A DNA stretch of 5,493 nucleotides, taken from the NCBI GenBank assembly GCA_009782025.1, contig WQUQ01000129.1, positions 1 to 5,493 of the forward strand, in the 5' to 3' direction. The notes below the pieces were generated by a model, which saw nothing but the letters and a program-made list of their open reading frames with translations, was not told the origin of the DNA and searched no databases. This stretch comes from Desulfobulbus sp. Lineage in GTDB: Bacteria > Pseudomonadota > Gammaproteobacteria > Burkholderiales > Rhodocyclaceae. Below are positions 1 to 5,405 of this stretch, one piece after another. How positions within the stretch are numbered: the first letter of the stretch is position 1; every line of letters starts with the position of its first letter. Position numbers and translations under genes: made by a program.

Positions 1-10
1 TGGACAGGCC

Positions 11-889
11 ATGATTACCGGTTCCATTGTCGCCATCGTCACGCCCATGCACGAGGATGGCAGCCTTGATTTGCCATCCCTGCGCAAGCTGATCGATTTC
101 CATGTCCGCGAGGGCACCGATGCCATTTGCGTGGTCGGCACCACCGGCGAATCGCCGACGGTCGATGTCGAGGAACATTGCCAGTTGATCGAGGTCACGG
201 TCGCGCATGCCGCCGGGCGCATTCCGGTCATCGCCGGCACCGGCGCCAATTCGACGGCGGAGGCCATCGAACTGACCGGCTTCGCCAGGAAGGCCGGGGC
301 CGACATGGCGCTGTCGGTGGTGCCGTATTACAACAAGCCGACCCAGGAAGGCCTCTACCGCCATTTCAAGGCCATCGCCGAAGCCGTTGATCTGCCGGTG
401 CTGCTCTACAACGTGCCGGGGCGCACCGTGGCCGACATGGGCAATGACACCATCCTGCGCCTGGCCGAGGTGCCGGGCATCGTCGGCATCAAGGACGCGA
501 CCGGCAATCTCGACCGCGCCTCTGACCTGATCGCCCGCGCGCCGAAGCATTTCGCGCTGTACAGCGGCGACGACATGACTTGCGTCGCCTCGATCCTGCT
601 CGGCTATCACGGCAATATCTCGGTGACGGCCAACGTCGCCCCGCGCCTGATGCACGACCTGTGCGTCGCCGCCGCCGCCGGTGATGTCGCCACGGCGCGC
701 GCCGCTCATTTCAGGCTGCTCGGCCTGCACCGCGATCTGTTCTGCGAAGCCAACCCGATCCCGATCAAGTGGGCGGTCAGCCGGCTGGGTTTGATGCCCG
801 GCGGCATCCGTCTGCCGCTGACTCCCTTGTCCGAATCCGGCCAGGTTCGCGTCCTGGCCGCCATGCGTCAGGCCGGTCTGGCCGTCTAA
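11..889 (+). CDS. dapA: 4-hydroxy-tetrahydrodipicolinate synthase (DapA)
   Basis: A cytosolic class I (Schiff-base) aldolase that condenses pyruvate with aspartate semialdehyde, the first committed step of diaminopimelate/lysine synthesis. The 292 residues match E. coli DapA in length and numbering, so a (beta/alpha)8 barrel is expected. Visible active-site residues are GTTGE at 43-47 (Thr44, Thr45), Tyr107 in YYNKP, Tyr133 and Arg138 in YNVPGRT, and the Schiff-base lysine Lys161 in GIKDATG. GDD lies at 186-188 and NPIPIK at 248-253. Of the lysine-inhibition site known in E. coli, His56, Asn80, Glu84 and Tyr106 are present, but position 49 is Pro and position 53 is Val, so feedback inhibition may be altered (inference). 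Only 10 nt of upstream sequence are available, with a weak GGA; the ATG fits the family N-terminus. bamC follows after 14 nt, suggesting co-transcription. Confidence 0.98.
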   Translation: MITGSIVAIVTPMHEDGSLDLPSLRKLIDFHVREGTDAICVVGTTGESPTVDVEEHCQLIEVTVAHAAGRIPVIAGTGANSTAEAIELTGFARKAGADMALSVVPYYNKPTQEGLYRHFKAIAEAVDLPVLLYNVPGRTVADMGNDTILRLAEVPGIVGIKDATGNLDRASDLIARAPKHFALYSGDDMTCVASILLGYHGNISVTANVAPRLMHDLCVAAAAGDVATARAAHFRLLGLHRDLFCEANPIPIKWAVSRLGLMPGGIRLPLTPLSESGQVRVLAAMRQAGLAV

Positions 890-903
890 AGAATCGAGAA
901 TCC

Positions 904-2034
904 ATGAATAAAAAGCTCTCCCGCTTCAGTCTCACCGTGACCGCACTGGCTCTGGCCGGCTGCGGCATGCTCCCCAGCTCCAGCAAGATCGACTACAAAT
1001 CGGCGACCAAGACCACCTCGACCCTGGAAGTGCCGCCCGACCTGTCGCAGATTGCGCCCGACGACCACTATCTGGTGCCCGAAGCCGGCGGCAAGGACAG
1101 CGCCACCTTCTCCCGCTATAACGCCGAGCGTGCGCCGGAGGTGCAGGCGCGCAACAATACCCTGCTGCCGGAAGTCGACAAGGTGCGCGTCGAGCGCGAC
1201 GGCAGCCAGCGCTGGCTGGCCGTCGCCCTGCCCGCCGACAAATTGTGGGATACTGTCAAGGATTTCTGGCAGGAAACCGGCTTCATCATCAACGTCGAAC
1301 GCCGCGAAGCCGGGGTCATGGAAACCGACTGGGCCGAGAACCGCGCCAAGATCGGCGACGACCTGATCCGGCGGACTTTCGGCAAGCTGCTCGATTCCAT
1401 CTATTCGACCGGCGAGCGCGACAAATTCAGAACCCGTTTCGAACCGGGGACCGCGCCGGGGACGACCGACATCTTCATCAGCCACCGGGCGATGGAGGAG
1501 GTGTATACCTCCTCGGCCAAGGATGAAACCCGCTGGCAGCCGAGGCCGCCGGACCCGGAACTGGAGGCCGAGATGCTGCGCCGGCTGATGGTGCGTCTGG
1601 GCGTCGAGGAAAAACGCGCCGAGGCGCAGGTGGCGACCGCCAAGGCCGATTCACGCGCCCGTCTGGTCAAGGCCAATGACGGCGCTGGTACGCTCGAGGT
1701 GGATGAGCGTTTCGACCGCGCCTGGCGCCGGGTTGGCCTGGCTCTGGATCGGGTCGGGTTCACCGTCGAGGACCGCGATCGTTCACACGGCCTCTATTTC
1801 GTCCGCTATGTCGATCCCGAGGTGGATAACCGCAAGAAAGATAGCGGCGGCTGGCTGTCGAAGCTGGCGTTCTGGCAATCCGCCGAACCGGCCGCATCCA
1901 AGGTGCAATACCGGATTCATGTCGAAGAAGCCGGCCAGCAGAGCAAGATTCAGGTGCTGACCAGCGAAGGCGGGACGGATCGTTCGGAAACCGCCAAGAA
2001 AATCCTGTCGCTGCTGCTTGAACAGTTGAAGTAA
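904..2034 (+). CDS. bamC: Outer membrane protein assembly lipoprotein BamC (NlpB/DapX family)
   Basis: A lipoprotein subunit of the BAM complex, which inserts beta-barrel proteins into the outer membrane. The chosen ATG gives 376 residues (E. coli BamC has 344) and puts a lipoprotein signal at the N-terminus: Lys3-Lys4, a hydrophobic stretch, and the lipobox LAGC with lipidated Cys20. An in-frame upstream ATG at 769 lies inside dapA and would bury this signal, so it is rejected. Residues 21-93 look extended and polar, with VPPDL at 43-47, as in the BamD-binding N-terminus of the family. Two helix-grip domains follow at about 94-232 and 252-376, joined by a charged Ala/Glu/Lys-rich helix. Domain 2 carries an insertion at about 306-334 with a Trp/Phe-rich patch (GWLSKLAFW). 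Upstream AAAGAA and GAGAA are only weak ribosome binding sites, which fits translation following dapA. It could also be called NlpB; the family call is firm. Confidence 0.93.
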   Translation: MNKKLSRFSLTVTALALAGCGMLPSSSKIDYKSATKTTSTLEVPPDLSQIAPDDHYLVPEAGGKDSATFSRYNAERAPEVQARNNTLLPEVDKVRVERDGSQRWLAVALPADKLWDTVKDFWQETGFIINVERREAGVMETDWAENRAKIGDDLIRRTFGKLLDSIYSTGERDKFRTRFEPGTAPGTTDIFISHRAMEEVYTSSAKDETRWQPRPPDPELEAEMLRRLMVRLGVEEKRAEAQVATAKADSRARLVKANDGAGTLEVDERFDRAWRRVGLALDRVGFTVEDRDRSHGLYFVRYVDPEVDNRKKDSGGWLSKLAFWQSAEPAASKVQYRIHVEEAGQQSKIQVLTSEGGTDRSETAKKILSLLLEQLK

Positions 2035-2137
2035 TTCCATTTTTAAATCAGCCGGGTACGCGAAGGCGAAGCGAGAGACAGTGCGGTTGCACGGCAAGCG
2101 AAGCCGACAAAGTAATCGGTTGATTTGGAAATGGAAT
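2034..2137. repeat. Long imperfect inverted repeat after bamC, possible MITE/REP-like element
   Basis: Positions 2034-2050 are the reverse complement of 2121-2137 except at two sites, and in RNA both of those sites are U-G wobbles. Pairing continues inward through 2055/2116 and, after one mismatch, through 2059/2112. That makes 26 facing positions with one mismatch and four G-U pairs. The 52-nt interior has three copies of GCGAAG (2060, 2066, 2098) and small hairpins (GTGC-GGTT-GCAC at 2081-2092; CGGC/GCCG at 2092-2106). If the element is taken as 2035-2136, TAA flanks it on both sides (2032-2034, which is the bamC stop, and 2137-2139), as a 3-bp target duplication would. It has no open reading frame and no U-tract, so it is not a classical terminator. 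Alternatives are a 3' stabilising hairpin or a processed small RNA. The inverted repeat is seen directly; the mobile origin is inference. Confidence 0.6.
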
Positions 2138-2161
2138 AAGCGCTGGTTTGTGATGCGCGGC

Positions 2162-2179
2162 GCTTGCTTTCTCGCAAGC
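2162..2179. other. Small stem-loop just before the bamC terminator
   Basis: GCTTGC (2162-2167) and GCAAGC (2174-2179) form a perfect 6-bp stem with a 6-nt loop, 8 nt before the terminator hairpin. No U-tract follows it. The rest of the bamC 3' region (2138-2187) holds no gene that I can see. It may only add structure to the 3' end of the bamC message. Confidence 0.4.
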
Positions 2180-2187
2180 AGCCAATG

Positions 2188-2214
2188 AAAAACGGGGCCA
2201 GAGGCCCCGTTTTT
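2188..2214. terminator. Bidirectional intrinsic terminator between bamC and the small lipoprotein gene
   Basis: A perfect 12-nt inverted repeat (AAAAACGGGGCC, 2188-2199; GGCCCCGTTTTT, 2203-2214) surrounds the 3-nt loop AGA. The G+C-rich core is flanked by A5 on the left and T5 on the right, so a U-tract follows the hairpin on either strand. It lies 153 nt after the bamC stop and 17 nt after the stop of the convergent lipoprotein gene, and probably ends both transcripts. Confidence 0.93.
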
Positions 2215-2231
2215 GTTGTCCCGAGGGACGA

Positions 2232-2495
2232 TTACTTCTTCTCTTCGGCCGGTTTTGCTTCAGCAGCCGGGGCAGCCGGGGCGGCGTCAGAGGCCGGGGC
2301 CGGCGCAGCGTTGTCGGCAGCCGGGGCGGCGGCCGGAGCCGGAGCGGCGGCAGGCTCGGGAGCCGGGGCGGGAGCCGGAGCCGGGGCAGGAGCGGCGGCC
2401 GGAGCCGGGGCCGGAGCGGGAGCCGGCGTTTCTTTCTGGCCGCAAGCGGTCAGAGCAACGGCAAGCAGGGCGGCAACGAGAATGGACTTATTCAT
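2232..2495 (-). CDS. Small Ala/Pro-repeat lipoprotein of unknown function
   Basis: An 87-residue predicted lipoprotein. Residues 1-17 form a signal peptide (Lys3, hydrophobic 5-15) with the lipobox LTAC and lipidated Cys18; Gly19 at the +2 position does not suggest inner-membrane retention by the E. coli rule. The mature part is almost entirely low complexity: Gln-Lys-Glu, then Ala/Pro repeats at about 24-58 (many AP dipeptides), an Ala-rich stretch to 80 containing Asp61, Asn62 and Asp70, and a charged tail ending EEKK. There is no globular domain. A long Ala/Pro tether can act as a rigid spacer through the periplasm or peptidoglycan, but that is inference. The start is fixed by AAGGA eight nt upstream and by the signal peptide. 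The gene has its own promoter and terminator, so it appears monocistronic. It resembles the short Ala/Pro-rich lipoproteins often annotated as hypothetical in betaproteobacteria; I cannot assign a role. Confidence 0.82.
   Translation of the reverse strand: MNKSILVAALLAVALTACGQKETPAPAPAPAPAAAPAPAPAPAPAPEPAAAPAPAAAPAADNAAPAPASDAAPAAPAAEAKPAEEKK
2256..2426 (-). repeat. Degenerate Ala-Pro codon repeat tract inside the lipoprotein gene
   Basis: The 171 nt encoding residues 24-80 of the lipoprotein consist mainly of short GCC/CCG-type units. On the + strand they read as recurring GGAGCC and GGGGCC hexamers, clearest at about 2330-2426. Units vary at third positions, so the tract is imperfect. Such tracts can change length in frame by slippage; whether this one does cannot be seen in one sequence. 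Confidence 0.75.
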
Positions 2496-2503
2496 GGGTG
2501 GTA

Positions 2504-2508
2504 TCCTT
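2504..2508 (-). promoter_or_regulatory. Ribosome binding site of the small lipoprotein gene
   Basis: AAGGA on the - strand, 8 nt before the ATG at 2495. This is among the clearest Shine-Dalgarno sequences in the window, and it supports both the chosen start and real expression of this low-complexity gene. Confidence 0.85.
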
Positions 2509-2570
2509 ATCGACTAGAAGCTGAAGCAGCGGAAATTTTTTTAGACCAGAGCCTGACTGATCAGCATGGG

Positions 2571-2579
2571 ATTATAACA
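2571..2579 (-). promoter_or_regulatory. Extended -10 promoter of the small lipoprotein gene
   Basis: On the - strand the sequence reads TGTTATAAT: a consensus TATAAT (2571-2576) preceded by the TG of an extended -10 element. No good -35 box sits at normal spacing (TTGGCA is 13 nt away and TTGAAC 21 nt away), which is acceptable for an extended -10 promoter. The expected start near 2564 gives a leader of about 70 nt containing the palindrome CTGATCAG (2557-2564) and an A-rich run. Confidence 0.7.
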
Positions 2580-2590
2580 AAAACTTTGCT

Positions 2591-2651
2591 GCCAAGCGTT
2601 CAATTGCTGCGTTGCCGCATGGCGCTTGGCTGGGGGTCGGCCGGAGGGCCG
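2591..2651 (-). terminator. Hairpins after the DUF7931-like gene, possible non-canonical terminator
   Basis: Downstream of the - strand gene ending at 2667 lie two inverted repeats. CGGCC-GGAG-GGCCG is at 2638-2651. A perfect 8-nt repeat, GCCAAGCG (2591-2598) with CGCTTGGC (2623-2630), encloses a smaller stem (TGCG/CGCA, 2608-2619). On the - strand a T5 run follows the second hairpin, but only after a 7-nt gap, so this is weaker than a standard intrinsic terminator. It would separate this transcript from the lipoprotein promoter immediately beyond. The repeats are seen directly; the terminator role is inferred. Confidence 0.4.
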
Positions 2652-2666
2652 GAGCTTGCGCCGTAG

Positions 2667-3146
2667 TCATAAGCCGAGCGCCGTGGCGCTGATGACTTCG
2701 CCGCCTTCTGTCCACAGATCTTCAAAGCGCTTGCTGTAGGCGCGGACTTCGTCCGCTTCGTCGAGCAGCAGTTTGCTGCGCGCCTGGTCGCGGTCGAAGC
2801 GGATCAGCGCATGGCGGTCATCGACGATCAGCATGTTGTCGCGCAGGCGGGCCAGGTGTTCCGGGGTTTGCAGCGCCGCAGCGCGATGACCGTAGGTGGC
2901 GAGGAGCTTGAGCAGGCCCGGTTCCTGCTGTCGCCGCAATGGCTCGGCATCGCGCACGACGATGCGCAGCGCCATGCCGTGACCGGTCATCAGCAGGCGC
3001 TGCAAATGGTCGAGATTGTCGCGCGAACCGAGGCGCAGATGGGCTAGGTCATCGTCATAAATGGCGATCTTTTCACTGGCCACGGCCAGTAGCCGGTCGA
3101 CGGCGGCGCGGTAGTCGTTCCAGGAAGTCATCAGTTCGCGTGTCAT
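2667..3146 (-). CDS. DUF7931-like small cytosolic protein, possibly a degenerate PLD-like half domain
   Basis: A 159-residue soluble protein with no signal peptide or membrane segment. From memory it resembles the DUF7931 family of betaproteobacteria: an N-terminal helix (WNDYRAAVDRLL, 9-20), a strand and acidic turn (IAIYDDDL, 27-34), ALRIVVRDAEPL (59-70), a second helical stretch with GHRAAAL (86-92), NMLIVDD (104-110), and an ending FEDLW...TALGL (141-159). The layout recalls half of a phospholipase D fold, including the late Phe-x-x-x-Trp. However, where HxKxxxxD would sit (102-109) the residues are Arg102, Asn104 and Asp109, so only the Asp remains and PLD catalysis is unlikely (inference). 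The start could also be Met6 (3131); neither ATG has a clear ribosome binding site. The gene is divergent from rlmD with 51 nt between start codons. Function is unknown. Confidence 0.72.
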   Translation of the reverse strand: MTRELMTSWNDYRAAVDRLLAVASEKIAIYDDDLAHLRLGSRDNLDHLQRLLMTGHGMALRIVVRDAEPLRRQQEPGLLKLLATYGHRAAALQTPEHLARLRDNMLIVDDRHALIRFDRDQARSKLLLDEADEVRAYSKRFEDLWTEGGEVISATALGL

Positions 3147-3165
3147 GGCGTCGAGTTTAACCGAT

Positions 3166-3174
3166 TGTTAAAAT
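3166..3174 (+). promoter_or_regulatory. Candidate extended -10 promoter of rlmD
   Basis: TGTTAAAAT reads as TGn followed by TAAAAT, a 5/6 match to the -10 consensus, in the 51-nt gap between divergent genes. The implied start near 3181 gives a leader of about 17 nt. No -35 box is evident. The DUF7931-like gene must be transcribed from the same short gap, and its promoter is not obvious. Confidence 0.45.
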
Positions 3175-3197
3175 TCGCGCTTTTTCCGGGGTGAAGC

Positions 3198-4496
3198 GTG
3201 CCGGTCGGGATCGTCGAGGCGCTGGATCATGAGGCGAGGGGCATTGCCCGCCAGGAGGGCAAGGCCATTTTCATTGATGGCGCTCTGCCCGGCGAAACCG
3301 TCGAATACGCCAGTTTTCGCAAAAAGCCGAATTACGAACTGGCCCATCTGGTCGCCGTGCAGCGCGCCTCGGCGGCCCGCGTCGAGCCGCGTTGCCCGCA
3401 TTTCGGAATCTGCGGCGGCTGCGTCATGCAGCATATGGATTCCGGGGCGCAGGTGGCGGCCAAGCAGCGGGTGCTGGAGGATAGTCTGTGGCATATCGGG
3501 CGCGTGCGCCCGGAAAACATCCTGCCGCCGATCCACGGTTCGCCCTGGGGCTACCGTCATCGGGCGCGCCTCGGCGTGCGCCGGGTGGAGAAGAAGGGCG
3601 GCATGCTGATCGGCTTTCACGAATGGCGCAGCAGCTATATCGCCGACATTCAGCGTTGCGCGATCCTGCCGCCGCACGTTTCCGATTTGCTGTTGCCGCT
3701 GCGCGAACTGTTCGCCGCCCTGTCCGTTGCCGAACGCCTGCCGCAAGTCGAAATCGCCGTCGGCGAAGCGTGCACGGCCCTGGTGCTGCGCATCCTGCAA
3801 GCGCTGACCCGGCGCGACGAGGCGTTGATCCGGCAATTTGCCGACCGTCACGGCGTCGTCATCTACCTGCAAGCCAAAGGGCCGGACAGCGCCACCCGCT
3901 TCCATCCGCTCGCCGGGGCGCGGCTCAGTTACTCGCTGCCGGAATTCGGCCTGGAGTTCGCCTTCCGGCCGACCGATTTCACCCAGGTGAATCACGCGGT
4001 CAATCGCGTGCTCGTCCGCCGCGCCCTGCATTTGCTCGATCCCCGGCCCGGCGAGCGGATCGTCGACCTGTTCTGCGGTCTGGGCAATTTCACGCTGCCG
4101 ATCGCGCGTTGCGGAGCCGATGTGATCGGCATCGAGGGCAGCGCGGGCCTGGTGCACCGGGGGCGGGAGGCCGCCGTGGCGAACGGTCTGGCCGGCAATG
4201 TCGAGTTCGGCGTCGCCAATCTGTTCGCCTGTGATGAAGCGTCGCTGGCCGCGCTCGGCCCTGTCGACAAGATGTTGATCGACCCGCCGCGCGAGGGGGC
4301 GATCGAACTGGTCAAGGCCCTCGGTCGAGCCGCGCCCCGGCGCATCGTCTATGTCTCCTGCAACCCGGCCACCCTGGCCCGCGATGCCGGCCTGCTGGTG
4401 GCGGTCAAGGGTTACCGTTTGCGCGCGGCTGGCGTGGTGAACATGTTTCCGCACACCGCCCACGTCGAATCAATCGCCTGGTTCGAGCGGCCATGA
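3198..4496 (+). CDS. rlmD: 23S rRNA (uracil(1939)-C5)-methyltransferase RlmD
   Basis: An S-adenosylmethionine-dependent enzyme that makes m5U1939 in 23S rRNA and carries a [4Fe-4S] cluster. The 432 residues compare with 433 in E. coli RlmD. An N-terminal TRAM RNA-binding domain covers about 1-58. The cluster cysteines are Cys66, Cys72, Cys75 and the distant Cys154. The Rossmann methyltransferase domain includes QVN (263-265), motif [12 protein letters not shown] (290-300), Glu313 at the SAM ribose position, DPPR (362-365), the nucleophile Cys388 in SCNP, and the C-terminal HVE with Glu424. All key residues of the RumA/TrmA type are present. The start is GTG, with a G-rich GGGGTG only 4 nt upstream; the first residues match the usual RlmD beginning, and no ATG fits better. 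The gene is convergent with yccA. RlmD is firm rather than its paralogues RlmC or TrmA because of the TRAM domain and cysteine spacing. Confidence 0.96.
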   Translation: MPVGIVEALDHEARGIARQEGKAIFIDGALPGETVEYASFRKKPNYELAHLVAVQRASAARVEPRCPHFGICGGCVMQHMDSGAQVAAKQRVLEDSLWHIGRVRPENILPPIHGSPWGYRHRARLGVRRVEKKGGMLIGFHEWRSSYIADIQRCAILPPHVSDLLLPLRELFAALSVAERLPQVEIAVGEACTALVLRILQALTRRDEALIRQFADRHGVVIYLQAKGPDSATRFHPLAGARLSYSLPEFGLEFAFRPTDFTQVNHAVNRVLVRRALHLLDPRPGERIVDLFCGLGNFTLPIARCGADVIGIEGSAGLVHRGREAAVANGLAGNVEFGVANLFACDEASLAALGPVDKMLIDPPREGAIELVKALGRAAPRRIVYVSCNPATLARDAGLLVAVKGYRLRAAGVVNMFPHTAHVESIAWFERP

Positions 4497-4518
4497 AAAA
4501 GGCGGCCGAGGCCGCCTT
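4496..4518 (-). terminator. Intrinsic terminator of yccA
   Basis: GGCGGCC (4501-4507) and GGCCGCC (4510-4516) form a strong stem that can extend by two A-T pairs to 4499/4518, closing a small CGAG-type loop. On the - strand the hairpin is followed by T5 (complement of 4496-4500), the classic arrangement, 18 nt after the yccA stop. On the + strand only TTGGG follows, so rlmD termination here would be weaker. The U-tract touches the last base of the rlmD stop codon. Confidence 0.88.
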
Positions 4519-4536
4519 GGGTATCCGGTGAGGTTC

Positions 4537-5229
4537 TCAGTCGCGCTCGCCGGTAAGCATCATGATCAGGTTCAACAGGTGGATGAAGATGTTGTAAATA
4601 TCGAGATAAACCGCCAGCGTGGCGCTGACATAATTGGTTTCACCGCCGCGCACGATACGGTTGATGTCGTACAGCAGATAAGCCGAGAAGAGCAGCACGG
4701 CGACGGCCGAAATGGTCAGCGTCAGGGCGGGAATGTGCAGGAAGATATTGGCGACCATCGCCAGCAGCACGACGATCAGGCCGACGAACAGGAACTTGCC
4801 CATGTTGCTGAAATCGCGCTTGCTGACGCTGGCGATGGTGGCCATGGTGAAGAACACCGCGCCGGTGCCGCCGGCGGCCAGGGTAATCATCGAAGCGCCG
4901 TTGGCAAAACCGAGGGCGACTTGCAGGATGCGCGACAGCATCAACCCCATGAAGAAGGTGAAGCCGAGCAACAGAGCGACGCCCAGGCCACTGTTCTTGT
5001 TCTTCTCGATGCCCCACATGAAACCCCAGGCGATGCCGAGGAACAGCATGAAAGCCATGAACGGGCTGCCGGCAAGGAAGCTGAATTGCATCTGGATGCC
5101 GACCATGGCACCGATGATGGTCGGAATCATGGAGAGGGCCAGCAGCATGTAGGTGTTGCGCAGGACGCGGTTCTGACCCAGGGCCGGAAGGGTTTGATCG
5201 AAAGTGACAGGCTGGCGCGGAGTATCCAT
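4537..5229 (-). CDS. yccA: Bax inhibitor-1/YccA family inner membrane protein
   Basis: A 230-residue integral inner-membrane protein with about seven hydrophobic segments: roughly 25-46, 56-73, 82-101, 110-134, 145-164, 169-187 and 203-226. It is closely like E. coli YccA (219 residues). Shared stretches as I recall them are VLRNTY near the N-terminus (22-27), GGTxxVFF (120-127), MVANIF plus PAL (158-169) and GGETNY (195-200), then YxxxYNIF. E. coli YccA binds the FtsH protease and restrains its degradation of SecY; the same role here is inferred. Unlike that protein as I recall it, this one has Asp188 (LLYDINRI) and Asp210 (YLDIYNIF), matching the paired aspartates of pH-sensitive calcium-leak members such as B. 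subtilis YetJ. The start is supported by AAAGGA 8 nt upstream. Single-gene transcript with its own terminator, convergent with rlmD. Confidence 0.93.
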   Translation of the reverse strand: MDTPRQPVTFDQTLPALGQNRVLRNTYMLLALSMIPTIIGAMVGIQMQFSFLAGSPFMAFMLFLGIAWGFMWGIEKNKNSGLGVALLLGFTFFMGLMLSRILQVALGFANGASMITLAAGGTGAVFFTMATIASVSKRDFSNMGKFLFVGLIVVLLAMVANIFLHIPALTLTISAVAVLLFSAYLLYDINRIVRGGETNYVSATLAVYLDIYNIFIHLLNLIMMLTGERD

Positions 5230-5237
5230 GCGATTGA

Positions 5238-5243
5238 TCCTTT
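5238..5243 (-). promoter_or_regulatory. Ribosome binding site of yccA
   Basis: AAAGGA on the - strand with an 8-nt spacer to the ATG at 5229. It confirms the start that leaves a 20-odd-residue soluble N-terminus ahead of the first membrane segment, as in E. coli YccA. Confidence 0.85.
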
Positions 5244-5336
5244 TGAAGCGTTGACGATGGCCGTAAGACTAACGGACGGCGGCCAAAGTTTCAATTAATT
5301 CCCAGTAAAACAGTTGGTTAATGCCCCCGGTCTTCA

Positions 5337-5345
5337 TGCTATCAT
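5337..5345 (+). promoter_or_regulatory. Extended -10 promoter of the tRNA-Ser gene with G+C-rich discriminator
   Basis: TGCTATCAT is TGn plus TATCAT (5/6 to consensus). The next bases, CCGCGCC (5346-5352), form a G+C-rich discriminator of the kind found at stringently controlled stable-RNA promoters. A weak -35 (TTAATG, 5318-5323) has a 16-nt spacer. A start near 5352 would give a 5' leader of about 54 nt, to be removed by RNase P. Stringent control is inferred from the discriminator. Confidence 0.6.
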
Positions 5346-5405
5346 CCGCGCCTTCTTGAGGCTGTGACCGAGCGCTGGCATGCCTCCGCCTTGAAAACAG
5401 TTGCA

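Noticed and set aside
769..903. Longer bamC start inside dapA
   Set aside because: It would place 45 polar residues before the lipoprotein signal peptide and overlap dapA; the ATG at 904 restores the signal and Cys20.
886..1485. 199-codon open frame on the - strand opposite bamC
   Set aside because: No recognisable domain or start signals, and bamC on the + strand is clear.
2060..2106. Three GCGAAG copies considered as a CRISPR-like or tandem array
   Set aside because: The units are too short and irregularly spaced, with no spacers of constant length.
2164..2517. Gly/Ala-rich open frames on the + strand across the lipoprotein gene
   Set aside because: They are antisense readings of the Ala/Pro repeat and run through the terminator hairpin; the - strand frame has a signal peptide, ribosome binding site and promoter.
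3168..4463. 431-codon open frame on the - strand opposite rlmD
   Set aside because: It is a high-G+C mirror of a firmly identified gene; its product is rich in Arg, Gln, Asp and His with no domain or ribosome binding site.
5266..5294. Possible yccA promoter: TTGAAA (5289-5294), 17-nt spacer, TAGTCT (5266-5271) on the - strand
   Set aside because: The -35 is good but the -10 matches only 3 of 6 bases, so I do not list it as a feature; no better yccA promoter is visible in 5244-5336.
4528..5298. 256-codon open frame on the + strand opposite yccA
   Set aside because: The Glu/Gln/His/Asp-rich product is the typical antisense reading of hydrophobic membrane codons; yccA has membrane segments, a ribosome binding site and a terminator.
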